A DNA stretch of 42,322 nucleotides, from positions 1-42,322 of the forward strand of contig CAMCCC010000020.1 in assembly GCA_945873205.1 (NCBI GenBank). Reading direction: 5' to 3'. The notes under the pieces are model-generated. The model ran no database searches. It saw nothing but the letters and a program-made list of their open reading frames with translations, and had not been told where the DNA came from. This stretch comes from an uncultured bacterium (lineage in GTDB: Bacteria; Bacillota; Clostridia; Oscillospirales; Oscillospiraceae). Within the stretch, counting starts at the first letter, position 1. The number at the start of each line of letters is the position of its first letter. Below are positions 16,501 through 24,990 of this stretch, piece after piece. Made by a program: the position numbers and the translations under genes.

Positions 16501-17452
16501 TCAGGCAAAAGAAGTCCCCGTATTCCTCTTTACCGGCTTTCTGGAAAGCGGTAAGACCAAGTTCATCCAGGAGACCCTGGAGGACAAGCGCTTCTGCAAT
16601 GGGGAGAAAACCCTGCTGCTGGTGTGCGAGGAGGGGGAGGAGGAATACGCTCCGGAGCAGTTCGCCACGGACTCGGTGAAAATCCGCATTGTGGAGGAGC
16701 CGGAGCAGCTGACCCGTGAAAATCTGGAGCAATGGCTTCGGGAGGCCCGGGCAGAGCGGGTGGTCATCGAGTACAACGGCATGTGGATGCTGGATCAGCT
16801 CTACGCCGTCATGCCCGAGGGCTGGATGGTGTATCAGGAGTTCCTGTTTGCCGACGCTGCCACCTTCCTCAACTACAACAGCAATATGCGCCAGCTGGTC
16901 TATGACAAGCTGAAAAGTGCGGAGCTGGTGGTGTTCAACCGCTTTGACGCCGCCAAAATGGACAAGATGGCTTTCCACAAGATCGTCCGGGGCGCCTCCC
17001 GCCGGGCGGACATCGCCTATGAGGACAGAAACGGCAAGGTGGAGTATGACGACATTGAGGACCCCCTTCCCTTCGATCTGAACGCCCCCGTTGTGGAGAT
17101 CGGCGACGAGGACTACGCCCTGTTTTACCGGGACATGGCCGATGAGCCCAAGAAGTATCAGGGCAAGACGGTGCGGTTCAAGTGCCGGGCCCTGGTGCGC
17201 AAGAAGCTGCCCTCCGGCTGCTTCGTGGTGGGGCGGCACGTGATGACCTGCTGCGTGGAGGACATTCAGTTCGCCGCGCTGGTATGCCAGTGGGACAAGG
17301 CGGACACCGTGCAGGACGACAGCTGGATGGTTCTCACCGCCAAAATTGACTTCAAGTTCCACAGGGCCTATGGCCGCAAGGGGCCGGTGCTCAGCTATCT
17401 TTCCGCCGAGCCCTGCACGCCGCCGGAGCAGCCGGTGGCTACTTTCTACTAA
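16493..17452 (+). CDS. CobW-like GTPase fused to a YcgQ/DUF1980-like C-terminal domain
   Basis: A 319-residue protein. The N-terminal ~200 residues are a G3E GTPase-like domain with Walker A GFLESGKTK (15-23). It has no CxCC motif, so the usual COG0523 metal site is missing. From about residue 205 the sequence (YQGKTVRFKCRAL ... FVVGRHVMTCCVEDIQF, Cys253/Cys254) resembles the C-terminal domain of YcgQ-type proteins (TIGR03943/DUF1980), normally part of a membrane permease pair linked to COG0523 GTPases. Here that domain seems joined to the GTPase, with no permease nearby. The start codon overlaps the preceding CobW gene, implying a joint function in metal handling. The fusion assignment is by eye. 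Confidence 0.72.
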   Translation: MSNQAKEVPVFLFTGFLESGKTKFIQETLEDKRFCNGEKTLLLVCEEGEEEYAPEQFATDSVKIRIVEEPEQLTRENLEQWLREARAERVVIEYNGMWMLDQLYAVMPEGWMVYQEFLFADAATFLNYNSNMRQLVYDKLKSAELVVFNRFDAAKMDKMAFHKIVRGASRRADIAYEDRNGKVEYDDIEDPLPFDLNAPVVEIGDEDYALFYRDMADEPKKYQGKTVRFKCRALVRKKLPSGCFVVGRHVMTCCVEDIQFAALVCQWDKADTVQDDSWMVLTAKIDFKFHRAYGRKGPVLSYLSAEPCTPPEQPVATFY

Positions 17453-17473
17453 AGCAGAAAGACGAGAAAAACC

Positions 17474-18127
17474 ATGCGATACAAATGCCTGGTCTTTGAC
17501 CATGACGACACGGTGGTGAACAGCACCGCCACCATCCATCATCCCTGCTTTCAGGAATATCTGGCCTTGCATTATCCGGGGCGGAGCTGCACCCTGGAGC
17601 ACTACTTCCTCAAAAACTTTGACCCCGGCTTTCTCCCCATGTGCCGGGAGGAATACGGCATGAGCGACGAAGATTTGGAGGAGGAGGGCCGCTTCTGGGG
17701 CGAGTATGTGAAGGGGCATATCCCCGTAGCCTATGAGGGAATCCGGGCAATTATGGAGCGGCACAAGGCGGAGGGGGGACTGCTCTGCGTGGTGTCCCAC
17801 TCCTTTGAGGAGAATATCCTGCGGGACTACGCCGCCAATGGTCTGCCGGAGCCGGATGCGGTCTATGGCTGGAGCCGGCCTCTGCACGAGCGCAAGCCCG
17901 CCCCCTTCCCCCTGGAGGACATTATGCGTCGCTTTGGTCTGGCTCCCGGGGAGCTGCTGATGATCGACGATCTGAAGCCGGGCTATGACATGGCCAGAAG
18001 CTGCGGCGTGGACTTCGCTGCCGTGGGCTGGGCCAATGACATCCCGGAGATTGAGGGCTTCATGCGGAAAAACTGCCGGTATTATTTCAAGACAGTAAGT
18101 GAACTGAATACCTTCTTAGGGGAATAA
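17474..18127 (+). CDS. HAD-superfamily hydrolase (phosphatase-like)
   Basis: A 217-residue HAD hydrolase. Motif I is LVFDHDDTVVNS (nucleophile within DHDDT, residues 9-13), motif II is a serine in VVSHS, motif III is likely Lys in ERKPAP, and motif IV is LLMIDDLKPGYDMA. A helical cap between motifs I and II places it with the phosphoglycolate phosphatase-like group. Substrate is unknown. It follows the GTPase gene by 21 bases and ends at a strong terminator, so it is the last gene of the metal-related operon. Confidence 0.85.
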   Translation: MRYKCLVFDHDDTVVNSTATIHHPCFQEYLALHYPGRSCTLEHYFLKNFDPGFLPMCREEYGMSDEDLEEEGRFWGEYVKGHIPVAYEGIRAIMERHKAEGGLLCVVSHSFEENILRDYAANGLPEPDAVYGWSRPLHERKPAPFPLEDIMRRFGLAPGELLMIDDLKPGYDMARSCGVDFAAVGWANDIPEIEGFMRKNCRYYFKTVSELNTFLGE

Positions 18128-18156
18128 AAAAGAGAGCCGCAAAGGCTCTCTTTTTT
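18126..18156. terminator. Bidirectional terminator after HAD gene
   Basis: Stem AAAAAAGAGAGCC / GGCTCTCTTTTTT with a GCAAA loop. The A-run and T-run make it usable from either strand. Confidence 0.9.
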
Positions 18157-18171
18157 ATATGCCCACAGTGG

Positions 18172-18363
18172 CTATTCTCTGTAAAAGCAGTCATCCACCC
18201 ATTTCGCCGGATTATTCTCAATGTATTCCCATATCATCGCATAGTCCTTGTCTCCACGGACAATGTGATCATGAAACAGCTTCTGCCAAACAGAATGTCC
18301 AATCTGTTTTGTTACTGCTCCTTTTAACTGCTGTACCACGGTAGAAATCGTAGGGGTGTGCAT
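18172..18363 (-). pseudogene. Remnant of REP-associated (IS200-like, Y1) transposase
   Basis: About 63 residues matching the C-terminal part of RAYT-type tyrosine transposases: TVVQQLKGAVTKQIG followed by VWQKLFHDHIVR and IWEYIENNPAKW. The catalytic HUH and Tyr region is missing, since full proteins are roughly 150-250 residues, so it is a 5'-truncated fragment. The break coincides with a small palindrome at 18349-18379 that resembles the REP-like palindrome at 27092-27162. Bases 18380-18441 contain nothing recognisable. Confidence 0.75.
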
Positions 18364-18379
18364 CGTGGCCGCCCCTACG
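18349..18379. repeat. REP-like palindrome
   Basis: CGTAGGGG ... CCCCTACG arms flank a core with TGCATCGTGG. The same arm and a GCATCG core occur in the larger element at 27092-27162. It sits exactly at the truncated end of a REP-associated transposase fragment. Confidence 0.6.
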
Positions 18380-18441
18380 AGTGCAACCTTGCCGCTTCCG
18401 GCAAAAACGCAGGCTCTCCATCTTCTCTATTACATTTTCCT

Positions 18442-18822
18442 TCAGATCACGCCTCCGATCCACAGCGCCAGAATGGCCGCCGCCGCGCCCAGGGCGAAGA
18501 TGGACATGGCCGTGGGGAAAATGGGCCGCCGGGGCTCCCTGGGCGCCGCCGTGCCTACATAGTCCCGGGCGGCGTTTTTTGCCTGCTGCAGCAGCTCCTG
18601 ACGGCTGAGCCCCGGGGTCTGGAAGTAATCATCCCGCAGGATGAACATGGCCTCGGAGAACATGGGGTCCGGCGGCTCCACCACGATCACCCGGCGCATG
18701 TTGCCCCGCACCACCGGCAACGTCTCCCTCTGGCGGGAGAGCCGCTCCCGCCGCCGGGCGCTGAGGGAAAAACGCAGGGACGAAAGCAGCTCCTCTGCCC
18801 GGTGTCTGAGCCTGTATCTCAT
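18442..18822 (-). CDS. Small tail-anchored protein downstream of spoIIE
   Basis: A 126-residue protein of unknown family. The N-terminal third is very basic (RRRERLSRQR), the middle contains RRVIVVEPPDPMFSEAMFIL, and one hydrophobic helix lies at the extreme C-terminus (about 105-125), giving a tail-anchored topology. Its ATG overlaps the spoIIE stop codon (ATGA), so the two are translationally coupled. A link to SpoIIE placement or sporulation is suggested only by this coupling. Confidence 0.7.
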   Translation of the reverse strand: MRYRLRHRAEELLSSLRFSLSARRRERLSRQRETLPVVRGNMRRVIVVEPPDPMFSEAMFILRDDYFQTPGLSRQELLQQAKNAARDYVGTAAPREPRRPIFPTAMSIFALGAAAAILALWIGGVI

Positions 18823-21149
18823 AGCCGTTCCTCCACCCGCACCGTGATCACCGTCATGTCATCGTTGACGCCGTACAGTTTTTCCGATTCCTTCAGCGTG
18901 GCCCTGGCCAGAGCCTTCATGTCCTCAAAGCCCTGCAGCAGCAGGGCTTTCAGCCACTCGTCCTCGCTGCCGGTAATCACCCCGTCGGTGGCGATGATGG
19001 CGGTGGAGCCGGGCCGCAGCCGCATCCGCACAATGTCCGGGGCGATGCCGTCCCCCATGGTAAGTCCCGCCGCCAGAGTCTCGCCTTTGATGCGCTTGAT
19101 GTTCCGCCCGCTTTTCACATAGGAGGGGGCCGCTCCGTATTTGTAGAAGCAGGTCTCGCCGGAGAACAGGTCCACGCACATCAGGTCCACCGTGGCATAG
19201 CCCCAGCTGTCCCCGCCCCGTAAAAGCAGCACGGAGTTGAGAATCTTCATGGCCACCGCCGGGTCTACCCCGGAGCGGAGAAACTTTTCCAGAATGGAAA
19301 CCACCTGGGCGCTGTCCCGGGCGGCGTCGTCCCCGCAGCCCATGCCGTCGGCCAGAATCACGCAGAGCACGCCGCCGTCGGTTTTGAAATAGGTACCCTT
19401 GTCTCCGCTGACCCGCTCGCCCCGCTTTTTCAGCGCCGCGATGCCCACCGACACCGCCAGGGGCTCCGCTTCCAGCAGCAGCAGGCGGGAGCTGTCCTCC
19501 CCCAGCTCGCCCTGCTGACACAGCCGTACGCCAACTACCTGGGACAGCCGCTCCAGGTAGTCCTCCTCATGGGTCAGGGGCGAGAGCCGGGCGCACTCAA
19601 TGCTGATGCGCAGCCGCCCGCTGCCATCCCGGTACACCGCCGCCTCCGCGTCCATGTCCAGGCTCCGCAGATAGCGCAGCAGCCGCCGCTCCATCAGGGG
19701 CTCCGCCCCGCCGACGCCGCCCAGCTCCCTGGCCACCGTGGAGAGAATGTCCGCAATATCCATGTATTGCCCCCAGGCAACGCTGCGGTTCTCCGCCAGG
19801 TAGGCGCGCAGCTGCCGCCGGTAGGACAGGCCACGCAGCTCCCCGTTCACCGCCGCCACGAAGGCGGGCAGATTCTCGCACTTCTCCCGGAAGAAGCCGG
19901 GCAGATCTGCCACCTCCAGGCAGCCGTGCTCCACCATGGCCTTGGTGGCGTCGTTCATGGCATTCAGGGTGTCCACATATTCCGCGTTCCAGCAGCGGTT
20001 TTTGTGCCTGCACTGGACGCAGACCTCGTCCGCCGCCCGGTCGTAGATGCGGGCGATGTTCTCGTCGTTGTAAGGCTCCTGAATATTCCGCCGCACCGTG
20101 TCAAACAGGGTGGCGTAGGCCTCGCTGAGATTTTTCACCCGCCCCGCCACAAAGCGGCGCAGGCCGGTCTCCCCCTTGCCCCGCTCCATGGCCTGGAGCA
20201 TCAGCCCGATGCGCATCAGCAGGGAAGCGGGCAGCAGCATGAAGATCACCGACGCGCAGAAGGTTTCAAACAGGGCGCTGATGTAAACCTCCGTGTTCCA
20301 GGCGCAGACCACCGCCAGCGCCCCGGAGAGGATGAAACTCAGCACGAACAGGACCCGCCCATGCTTGCCGAACACCCCGGATAACAACCCGGACAGGGCG
20401 TAGGCCATGGTGTAAAAGGGCGCCCCCTGGTTGGTCACATCCATGGCCAGCCCCAGCACCGTGCCCACCGCCGCCCCGGTGAGCATCCCGCCCTTCATGG
20501 CCGAGGTCATCACCAGCACCAGCGCCAGTACCCGCCCGATGGACACCGTGCCGAACAGCACCAGCCGGGACACCGCCATCAGCAGGCAGGCCGCCAGAAT
20601 CATCACCGATACGCTGTGGCGCAGCTCCGCTGTCTCCGTGGTGCAGGGCCGGCTGTCCAGGGCCTCCCGGAAGAAGTAGCTGCCGCCAAAGGCCAGGGCA
20701 ATCTCCAGAAACAGCTCCGCCGCCAAAGGCACCTGGCCGGAAGCGGCGGAAAAGCTGCCCAAAAACCCGGTGAAGCCCATGACCAGGGCCGCTGCCGTGG
20801 GCATGAAATAGGGGTTTTTGTATATTTCCAGCTCGTGGAACACAAAGGCAATGGTGTACACCAGCACCGCCGCCGCGATGTAGCGGATGCCCCATTCGAT
20901 CCCACCGCTGATCAAGTAGCCCAGGGCCGCCCCGGTCAGGGCAAACACCCCGCTGACCCCCGCTCCGGCGCAGGCCACCATGGCCATGCCGAAGGGGGCG
21001 CCGCTCTCCAATACCCGGGCGCAGGCCATCACCAGCCCCAGCCCCATGTAGGCGCCGCAGCGCCCCGCCAGCAAAAACCGGCTGTCCAGCCGGGCCGCGG
21101 CGGCCCCGCCTTTCAGCAGACCCAGCTTATCCTGTCCTCCAAACGCCAT
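18819..21149 (-). CDS. spoIIE: Stage II sporulation protein E (PP2C-type phosphatase)
   Basis: A 776-residue membrane protein phosphatase. In Bacillus SpoIIE dephosphorylates SpoIIAA and so activates sigma-F in the forespore. The N-terminal ~330 residues hold many hydrophobic helices. A central cytoplasmic region has a Cys group (CVQCRHKNRC). The C-terminal PP2C domain has VILADGMGCGDDA and ATDGVITGSEDEW, carrying the metal-binding aspartates. Length is a little shorter than the Bacillus protein (about 830). CAGGAGG stands before the ATG. This is the clearest sign in the window that the organism can form spores. Confidence 0.94.
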   Translation of the reverse strand: MAFGGQDKLGLLKGGAAAARLDSRFLLAGRCGAYMGLGLVMACARVLESGAPFGMAMVACAGAGVSGVFALTGAALGYLISGGIEWGIRYIAAAVLVYTIAFVFHELEIYKNPYFMPTAAALVMGFTGFLGSFSAASGQVPLAAELFLEIALAFGGSYFFREALDSRPCTTETAELRHSVSVMILAACLLMAVSRLVLFGTVSIGRVLALVLVMTSAMKGGMLTGAAVGTVLGLAMDVTNQGAPFYTMAYALSGLLSGVFGKHGRVLFVLSFILSGALAVVCAWNTEVYISALFETFCASVIFMLLPASLLMRIGLMLQAMERGKGETGLRRFVAGRVKNLSEAYATLFDTVRRNIQEPYNDENIARIYDRAADEVCVQCRHKNRCWNAEYVDTLNAMNDATKAMVEHGCLEVADLPGFFREKCENLPAFVAAVNGELRGLSYRRQLRAYLAENRSVAWGQYMDIADILSTVARELGGVGGAEPLMERRLLRYLRSLDMDAEAAVYRDGSGRLRISIECARLSPLTHEEDYLERLSQVVGVRLCQQGELGEDSSRLLLLEAEPLAVSVGIAALKKRGERVSGDKGTYFKTDGGVLCVILADGMGCGDDAARDSAQVVSILEKFLRSGVDPAVAMKILNSVLLLRGGDSWGYATVDLMCVDLFSGETCFYKYGAAPSYVKSGRNIKRIKGETLAAGLTMGDGIAPDIVRMRLRPGSTAIIATDGVITGSEDEWLKALLLQGFEDMKALARATLKESEKLYGVNDDMTVITVRVEERL

Positions 21150-21183
21150 TCTCTTGCCTCCTGAGTTTACATAAGATAAATTT

Positions 21184-21189
21184 ATTATA
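21184..21189 (-). promoter_or_regulatory. Possible -10 box of spoIIE
   Basis: On the minus strand TATAAT stands 34 bases before the spoIIE ATG. No clear -35 or Spo0A box was seen at the expected distance, so the call is tentative. Confidence 0.4.
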
Positions 21190-21299
21190 GTTATGTAATA
21201 CCAAGAAGATGGTCACACCCCGCTGTTGAATCTGTATTTATAAGCAGGAAAAATAATCGGAAAACACGCAGGCGGTATGGAATTCTAAATATGTTGTCC

Positions 21300-21328
21300 T
21301 TGTAATAAAAAGTTTTGCGTGGTAAAAT
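21300..21328 (+). promoter_or_regulatory. Sigma-A-type promoter of the ahcY operon
   Basis: TTGTAA (21300-21305), a 17-base spacer and TAAAAT (21323-21328), 34 bases before the ATG at 21363. It is the only good promoter seen for the following six genes, which are separated by at most 21 bases. Confidence 0.75.
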
Positions 21329-21362
21329 ATTTTGTCTAGAAAATGAAAAGGGAGAAGCAGCT

Positions 21363-22598
21363 ATGAGCATGATTCGAGATATCGCATTGGCCCCCTCCGG
21401 GGAAATGAAGATCAACTGGGTGGAGCGGAATATGCCGGTGCTCCGGGGCATCGGGAAGGACTTTGCCGCCCAGAAGCCTTTTGCCGGACTGAAAATCGCC
21501 CTCTCCGTCCATCTGGAGGCCAAAACCGCCTACCTGTGCCGGGTGCTGGAAATGGGCGGGGCGGAGATGTATGTCACCGGCTCTAACCCCCTCTCCACCC
21601 AGGACGATGTGGCCGCCGCCCTGGCCCAGGGCGGGATGCAGGTCTACGCCCGCTACGGCTGCTCCATGGAAGAATATGAAGCCTGCCTCTGCCGGGTGCT
21701 GGAGGCCGGGCCCCACATCATCATCGATGACGGGGGCGATCTGGTGCACCTGATGCACACAAAATATACCCACCTGATCCCCAATGTGCTGGGCGGCTGT
21801 GAGGAAACCACCACCGGCATCCACCGGCTGCGCACCATGGCCCGGGAGGGCAGCCTCCGCTTCCCCATGGTCATGGTCAACGAGGCCGACTGCAAGCACA
21901 TGTTCGATAACCGTTACGGCACCGGCCAGTCCGTGTGGGACGGCATCAACCGCACCACCAACCTGATCGTGGCCGGCAAATATGTGGTGGTCTCCGGCTA
22001 CGGCTGGTGCGGCAAGGGCGTTTCTTTGCGGGCCAAGGGCCTGGGCGCCAAGGTCATCGTTACGGAGACGGACCCGGTCCGTGCCCTGGAAGCGGTGATG
22101 GATGGCTACGAGGTGATGCCCATGGCTGCCGCCGCCAGACTGGGCGATCTGTTCATCACCGTCACCGGCTGCAGCGGCGTCATCACCGCCGAGCACTTTG
22201 AAACCATGAAGGACGGGGCCATCCTCACCAACGCCGGCCACTTCGATGTGGAGGTGGACATGGCCGGTCTGGAGAAGCTGGCTGTGGAGAAGTATGAGGC
22301 CCGCCACAACATCCAGGGTTATGTGCTGCCCAATGGCAAGACCCTCTTCACCATTGCCGAGGGCCGCCTGGTGAACCTGGCCGCCGGGGACGGGCACCCG
22401 GCGGAGATCATGGATATGAGCTTCGCCGTCCAGGCCCTCAGCGCGGAATACCTGGCCCAAAACCGGGGCAAGCTCCAGCCCGGGGTCATCCCTGTGCCCA
22501 GAGAGCTGGATGAGGCCGTGGCCCGCCGCAAGCTCAGCGCCATGGGCGTGGAGATCGATGCGCTGAGCCGGGAGCAGGCGGCGTACCTGGGGAAATAA
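21363..22598 (+). CDS. ahcY: Adenosylhomocysteinase (S-adenosylhomocysteine hydrolase)
   Basis: NAD+-dependent enzyme (411 aa) that splits S-adenosylhomocysteine to adenosine and homocysteine in the methyl cycle. Signatures seen: DDGGDLVHLMH, EETTTGIHRL, KHMFDNRYGTGQSVWDGI and the NAD-binding GYGWCGKGVSLRAKGLGA. It lacks the ~40-residue insertion of the eukaryotic/proteobacterial form, matching the shorter form common in Firmicutes and archaea. The start at 21363 is chosen because GGGAGAAG precedes it and because the frame's earlier TTG (21315) lies inside the promoter. It is the first gene of a long co-directional run. Confidence 0.94.
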   Translation: MSMIRDIALAPSGEMKINWVERNMPVLRGIGKDFAAQKPFAGLKIALSVHLEAKTAYLCRVLEMGGAEMYVTGSNPLSTQDDVAAALAQGGMQVYARYGCSMEEYEACLCRVLEAGPHIIIDDGGDLVHLMHTKYTHLIPNVLGGCEETTTGIHRLRTMAREGSLRFPMVMVNEADCKHMFDNRYGTGQSVWDGINRTTNLIVAGKYVVVSGYGWCGKGVSLRAKGLGAKVIVTETDPVRALEAVMDGYEVMPMAAAARLGDLFITVTGCSGVITAEHFETMKDGAILTNAGHFDVEVDMAGLEKLAVEKYEARHNIQGYVLPNGKTLFTIAEGRLVNLAAGDGHPAEIMDMSFAVQALSAEYLAQNRGKLQPGVIPVPRELDEAVARRKLSAMGVEIDALSREQAAYLGK

Positions 22599-22619
22599 GT
22601 CTCATTTTGAATACCGGGG

Positions 22620-24038
22620 GTGATCAACTTGGATGAAATGGAAAACCGGGAATTGATGGATTTTGAGACCATCCATGAAAAGCGTACCGATGAGCTGACA
22701 GAACTGCTGGACAAGCGGGACATGAAACAGCTCCAGCGCCGCATGGAGGAAATGAACGAATTTGACGTGGCGGAATTCCTCACCGAGATCGAGGATAACC
22801 GGATGCCCATGGTGTTCCGGCTGCTGTCCAAGGAGACGGCGGCGGATGTTTTCGCCAACTTTGAAGCGCCGGAGCAGGAGCGGATCATCAACTCCATCAC
22901 CGACTCGGAGCTGGCGGGCATCATTGAGGAGCTGTATGTGGACGACGCGGTGGACATGATGGAAGAAATGCCCGCCAACGTGGTGCGCCGTGTCATGCGG
23001 GCCGCCACCCCCGGCACCCGCAGCCTGATCAACCAATACCTCCGCTACCCGGAAAATTCCGCCGGCAGCATCATGACCTCCGAGTTCGTGGACCTGAAAA
23101 AGTACATGAACGTGAAGGAGTCCTTTGCCCGCATCCGCCGCATCGGCGAGGATAAGGAGACCATTTACGTCTGCTTCGTCATCTCTGCCGACCGGAAGCT
23201 GGAGGGCATCGTCACCGTCAAGGACCTGCTGCTGGCCGATGACGACACCATCATCGAGGACCTGATGGATCGGAACGTGATCTTCGCCACCACCACCGAC
23301 GACCAGGAGACCGTCTCCGAGATGTTCTCCGACTACGACCTGATGGCTCTGCCGGTGGTGGATACCGAGGGCCGCCTGGTGGGCATCGTCACCGTTGACG
23401 ACGTGCTGGACGTTATGGAGCAGGAGACCACCGAGGACTTCGAAATCATGGCCGGTATTCTGCCCTCCGACAAGCCCTATTCCCGCACCGGGCCCTTCGA
23501 TATGTGGAAAAACCGCATCCCCTGGCTGATGTTTCTGATGCTCTCCGCCACCTTCACCAGCATGATTCTCACCACCTTTGAGGATATGCTGGCGGTGCAG
23601 GCGGGGCTGGTGGCCTTTATCCCCATGCTGATGGGCACCGGCGGCAACTCCGGGGCCCAGTCCTCCACTGCTGTCATCCGCAGCCTGTCCCTGGGCGACA
23701 CGGAGCCCAAAGATGTGCTGCGGGTCATGTGGAAGGAGTGGCGCGTGGCGCTGCTGTGCGGCGTCACCCTGGCGGTGGTCAACTTCGGCAAGATGCTGCT
23801 GCTGGACGGCTACATCCTGCATAACGACAGCGTCACTGTTCTGGTGGCCGCCACGGTCAGTCTGTCCATCGTGTTCATCGTCATGTTTGCCAAGGTGGTG
23901 GGCTCCACCCTGCCCATCCTGGCCGAAAAGATCGGCGTGGACCCGGCGGTGATGGCAAATCCCCTGATCTCCACCGTCACCGACGCCGTCTCGCTGCTGA
24001 TCTATATCTACGTTGCGAAACTGATCCTGCATATATAA
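22620..24038 (+). CDS. mgtE: Magnesium transporter MgtE
   Basis: Mg2+ channel/transporter of about 470 aa in family order: a cytoplasmic MgtE_N helical domain (about residues 15-135), paired CBS domains (about 140-265) that sense Mg2+, and a C-terminal membrane domain with five helices (about 295-472, including FIPMLMGTGGNSGAQSSTAVIRSL, the conserved pore segment). The start is uncertain: GTG at 22620, TTG at 22629 and ATG at 22638 are in frame. GGGGGTGATC before TTG 22629 is best spaced for a ribosome binding site. Only 21 bases separate it from ahcY, with no room for an M-box riboswitch. Confidence 0.95.
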   Translation: MINLDEMENRELMDFETIHEKRTDELTELLDKRDMKQLQRRMEEMNEFDVAEFLTEIEDNRMPMVFRLLSKETAADVFANFEAPEQERIINSITDSELAGIIEELYVDDAVDMMEEMPANVVRRVMRAATPGTRSLINQYLRYPENSAGSIMTSEFVDLKKYMNVKESFARIRRIGEDKETIYVCFVISADRKLEGIVTVKDLLLADDDTIIEDLMDRNVIFATTTDDQETVSEMFSDYDLMALPVVDTEGRLVGIVTVDDVLDVMEQETTEDFEIMAGILPSDKPYSRTGPFDMWKNRIPWLMFLMLSATFTSMILTTFEDMLAVQAGLVAFIPMLMGTGGNSGAQSSTAVIRSLSLGDTEPKDVLRVMWKEWRVALLCGVTLAVVNFGKMLLLDGYILHNDSVTVLVAATVSLSIVFIVMFAKVVGSTLPILAEKIGVDPAVMANPLISTVTDAVSLLIYIYVAKLILHI

Positions 24039-24055
24039 ATAAGGAGTCCCTTGTA

Positions 24056-24973
24056 ATGGAAGTGTCCGTGCTTATCCCCAAAATGATTGTATTTGTGGTG
24101 CTGATGGTGATTGGCTACCTCTGCGCCAAGACCAATTTTGCCGGGCGGGAGTTCACCAAGGACGCCAGCAAAATGGTCATCAACGTGTTCATGAGCGCCA
24201 CCATCATCAACTCCGTTCTGGTGTCCGACGCCCGCCTCAGCGGCGGGGAGCTTTTACAGGTGATGCTGGTGCTGTGTATGTCCGTGAGTGTCTGCTGGGT
24301 CCTGGCTGCCGTCAGCTGCCGCCTGGTGGGCCTGGGGGATAAGGCCCCCCTGTTTGAACTGCTGATCGCCGTCATGAACAATATGTTCATTGCCCTTCCT
24401 GTGGTAGAGACCCTCTTTGGCAGCCAGGCGGTGTTTTACTGCTCTCTGTCCTGCATACCCTTTAATGTGCTGCTCTACACCTTCGGCATCTACCGCCTCC
24501 AGGGCGGAGAGGGCAAGGGCAGCGTTCGGCTCAGGGACATTTTCAGCGTCCCGCTGCTGGCCACCCTGGTGGCTCTGGCCATCTTCCTGCTGCGCCCGCC
24601 GGTGCCCCCGGTGGTGAAGGAACTGGCCTCCACCATGTCCGCCGCCACCATGCCCCTGTCCATGATCGTGATCGGCTCCTCCCTGGGCTCTGTCAGCCTG
24701 CTGGACGCCTTTAAGAAGGGGAAGCTGTACCTGATGTGCGCCATCCGCCTGCTGCTGTGCCCGCTGCTGGTGTGGCTGCTGGCCGGCCTGATGACCGACG
24801 ACCTGATGCTTCGGGTCACCGCCACCATCATTGCCGCCGCCCCCAGCGGAGTGGTGGTCTCCGTCCTTGCCATCCAGTATGACCGGGACGCGGTCTTTAC
24901 CTCCGAGGGCATCCTGCTCTCCACCGTATTCTCCATGCTGACCATCCCCCTCATCGTTGCGATTATTCTGTAA
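24056..24973 (+). CDS. AEC (auxin efflux carrier)-family transporter
   Basis: A 305-residue protein with about ten hydrophobic helices in two halves. The pattern FVVLMVIGYLCAKTNF at the N-terminus, MFIALPVVETLFG in the middle and TMPLSMIVIGSSLG in the second half is typical of the AEC family, which exports or exchanges organic acids such as malate. Substrate is unknown. It lies 17 bases after mgtE and 17 before DUF1643, inside the six-gene run. Confidence 0.88.
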   Translation: MEVSVLIPKMIVFVVLMVIGYLCAKTNFAGREFTKDASKMVINVFMSATIINSVLVSDARLSGGELLQVMLVLCMSVSVCWVLAAVSCRLVGLGDKAPLFELLIAVMNNMFIALPVVETLFGSQAVFYCSLSCIPFNVLLYTFGIYRLQGGEGKGSVRLRDIFSVPLLATLVALAIFLLRPPVPPVVKELASTMSAATMPLSMIVIGSSLGSVSLLDAFKKGKLYLMCAIRLLLCPLLVWLLAGLMTDDLMLRVTATIIAAAPSGVVVSVLAIQYDRDAVFTSEGILLSTVFSMLTIPLIVAIIL

Positions 24974-24990
24974 AGAAAAGGTGATCTGTC

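Noticed and set aside
21315-21362. Upstream TTG start for ahcY
   Set aside because: It falls inside the promoter between -35 and -10; the ATG at 21363 has a ribosome binding site.
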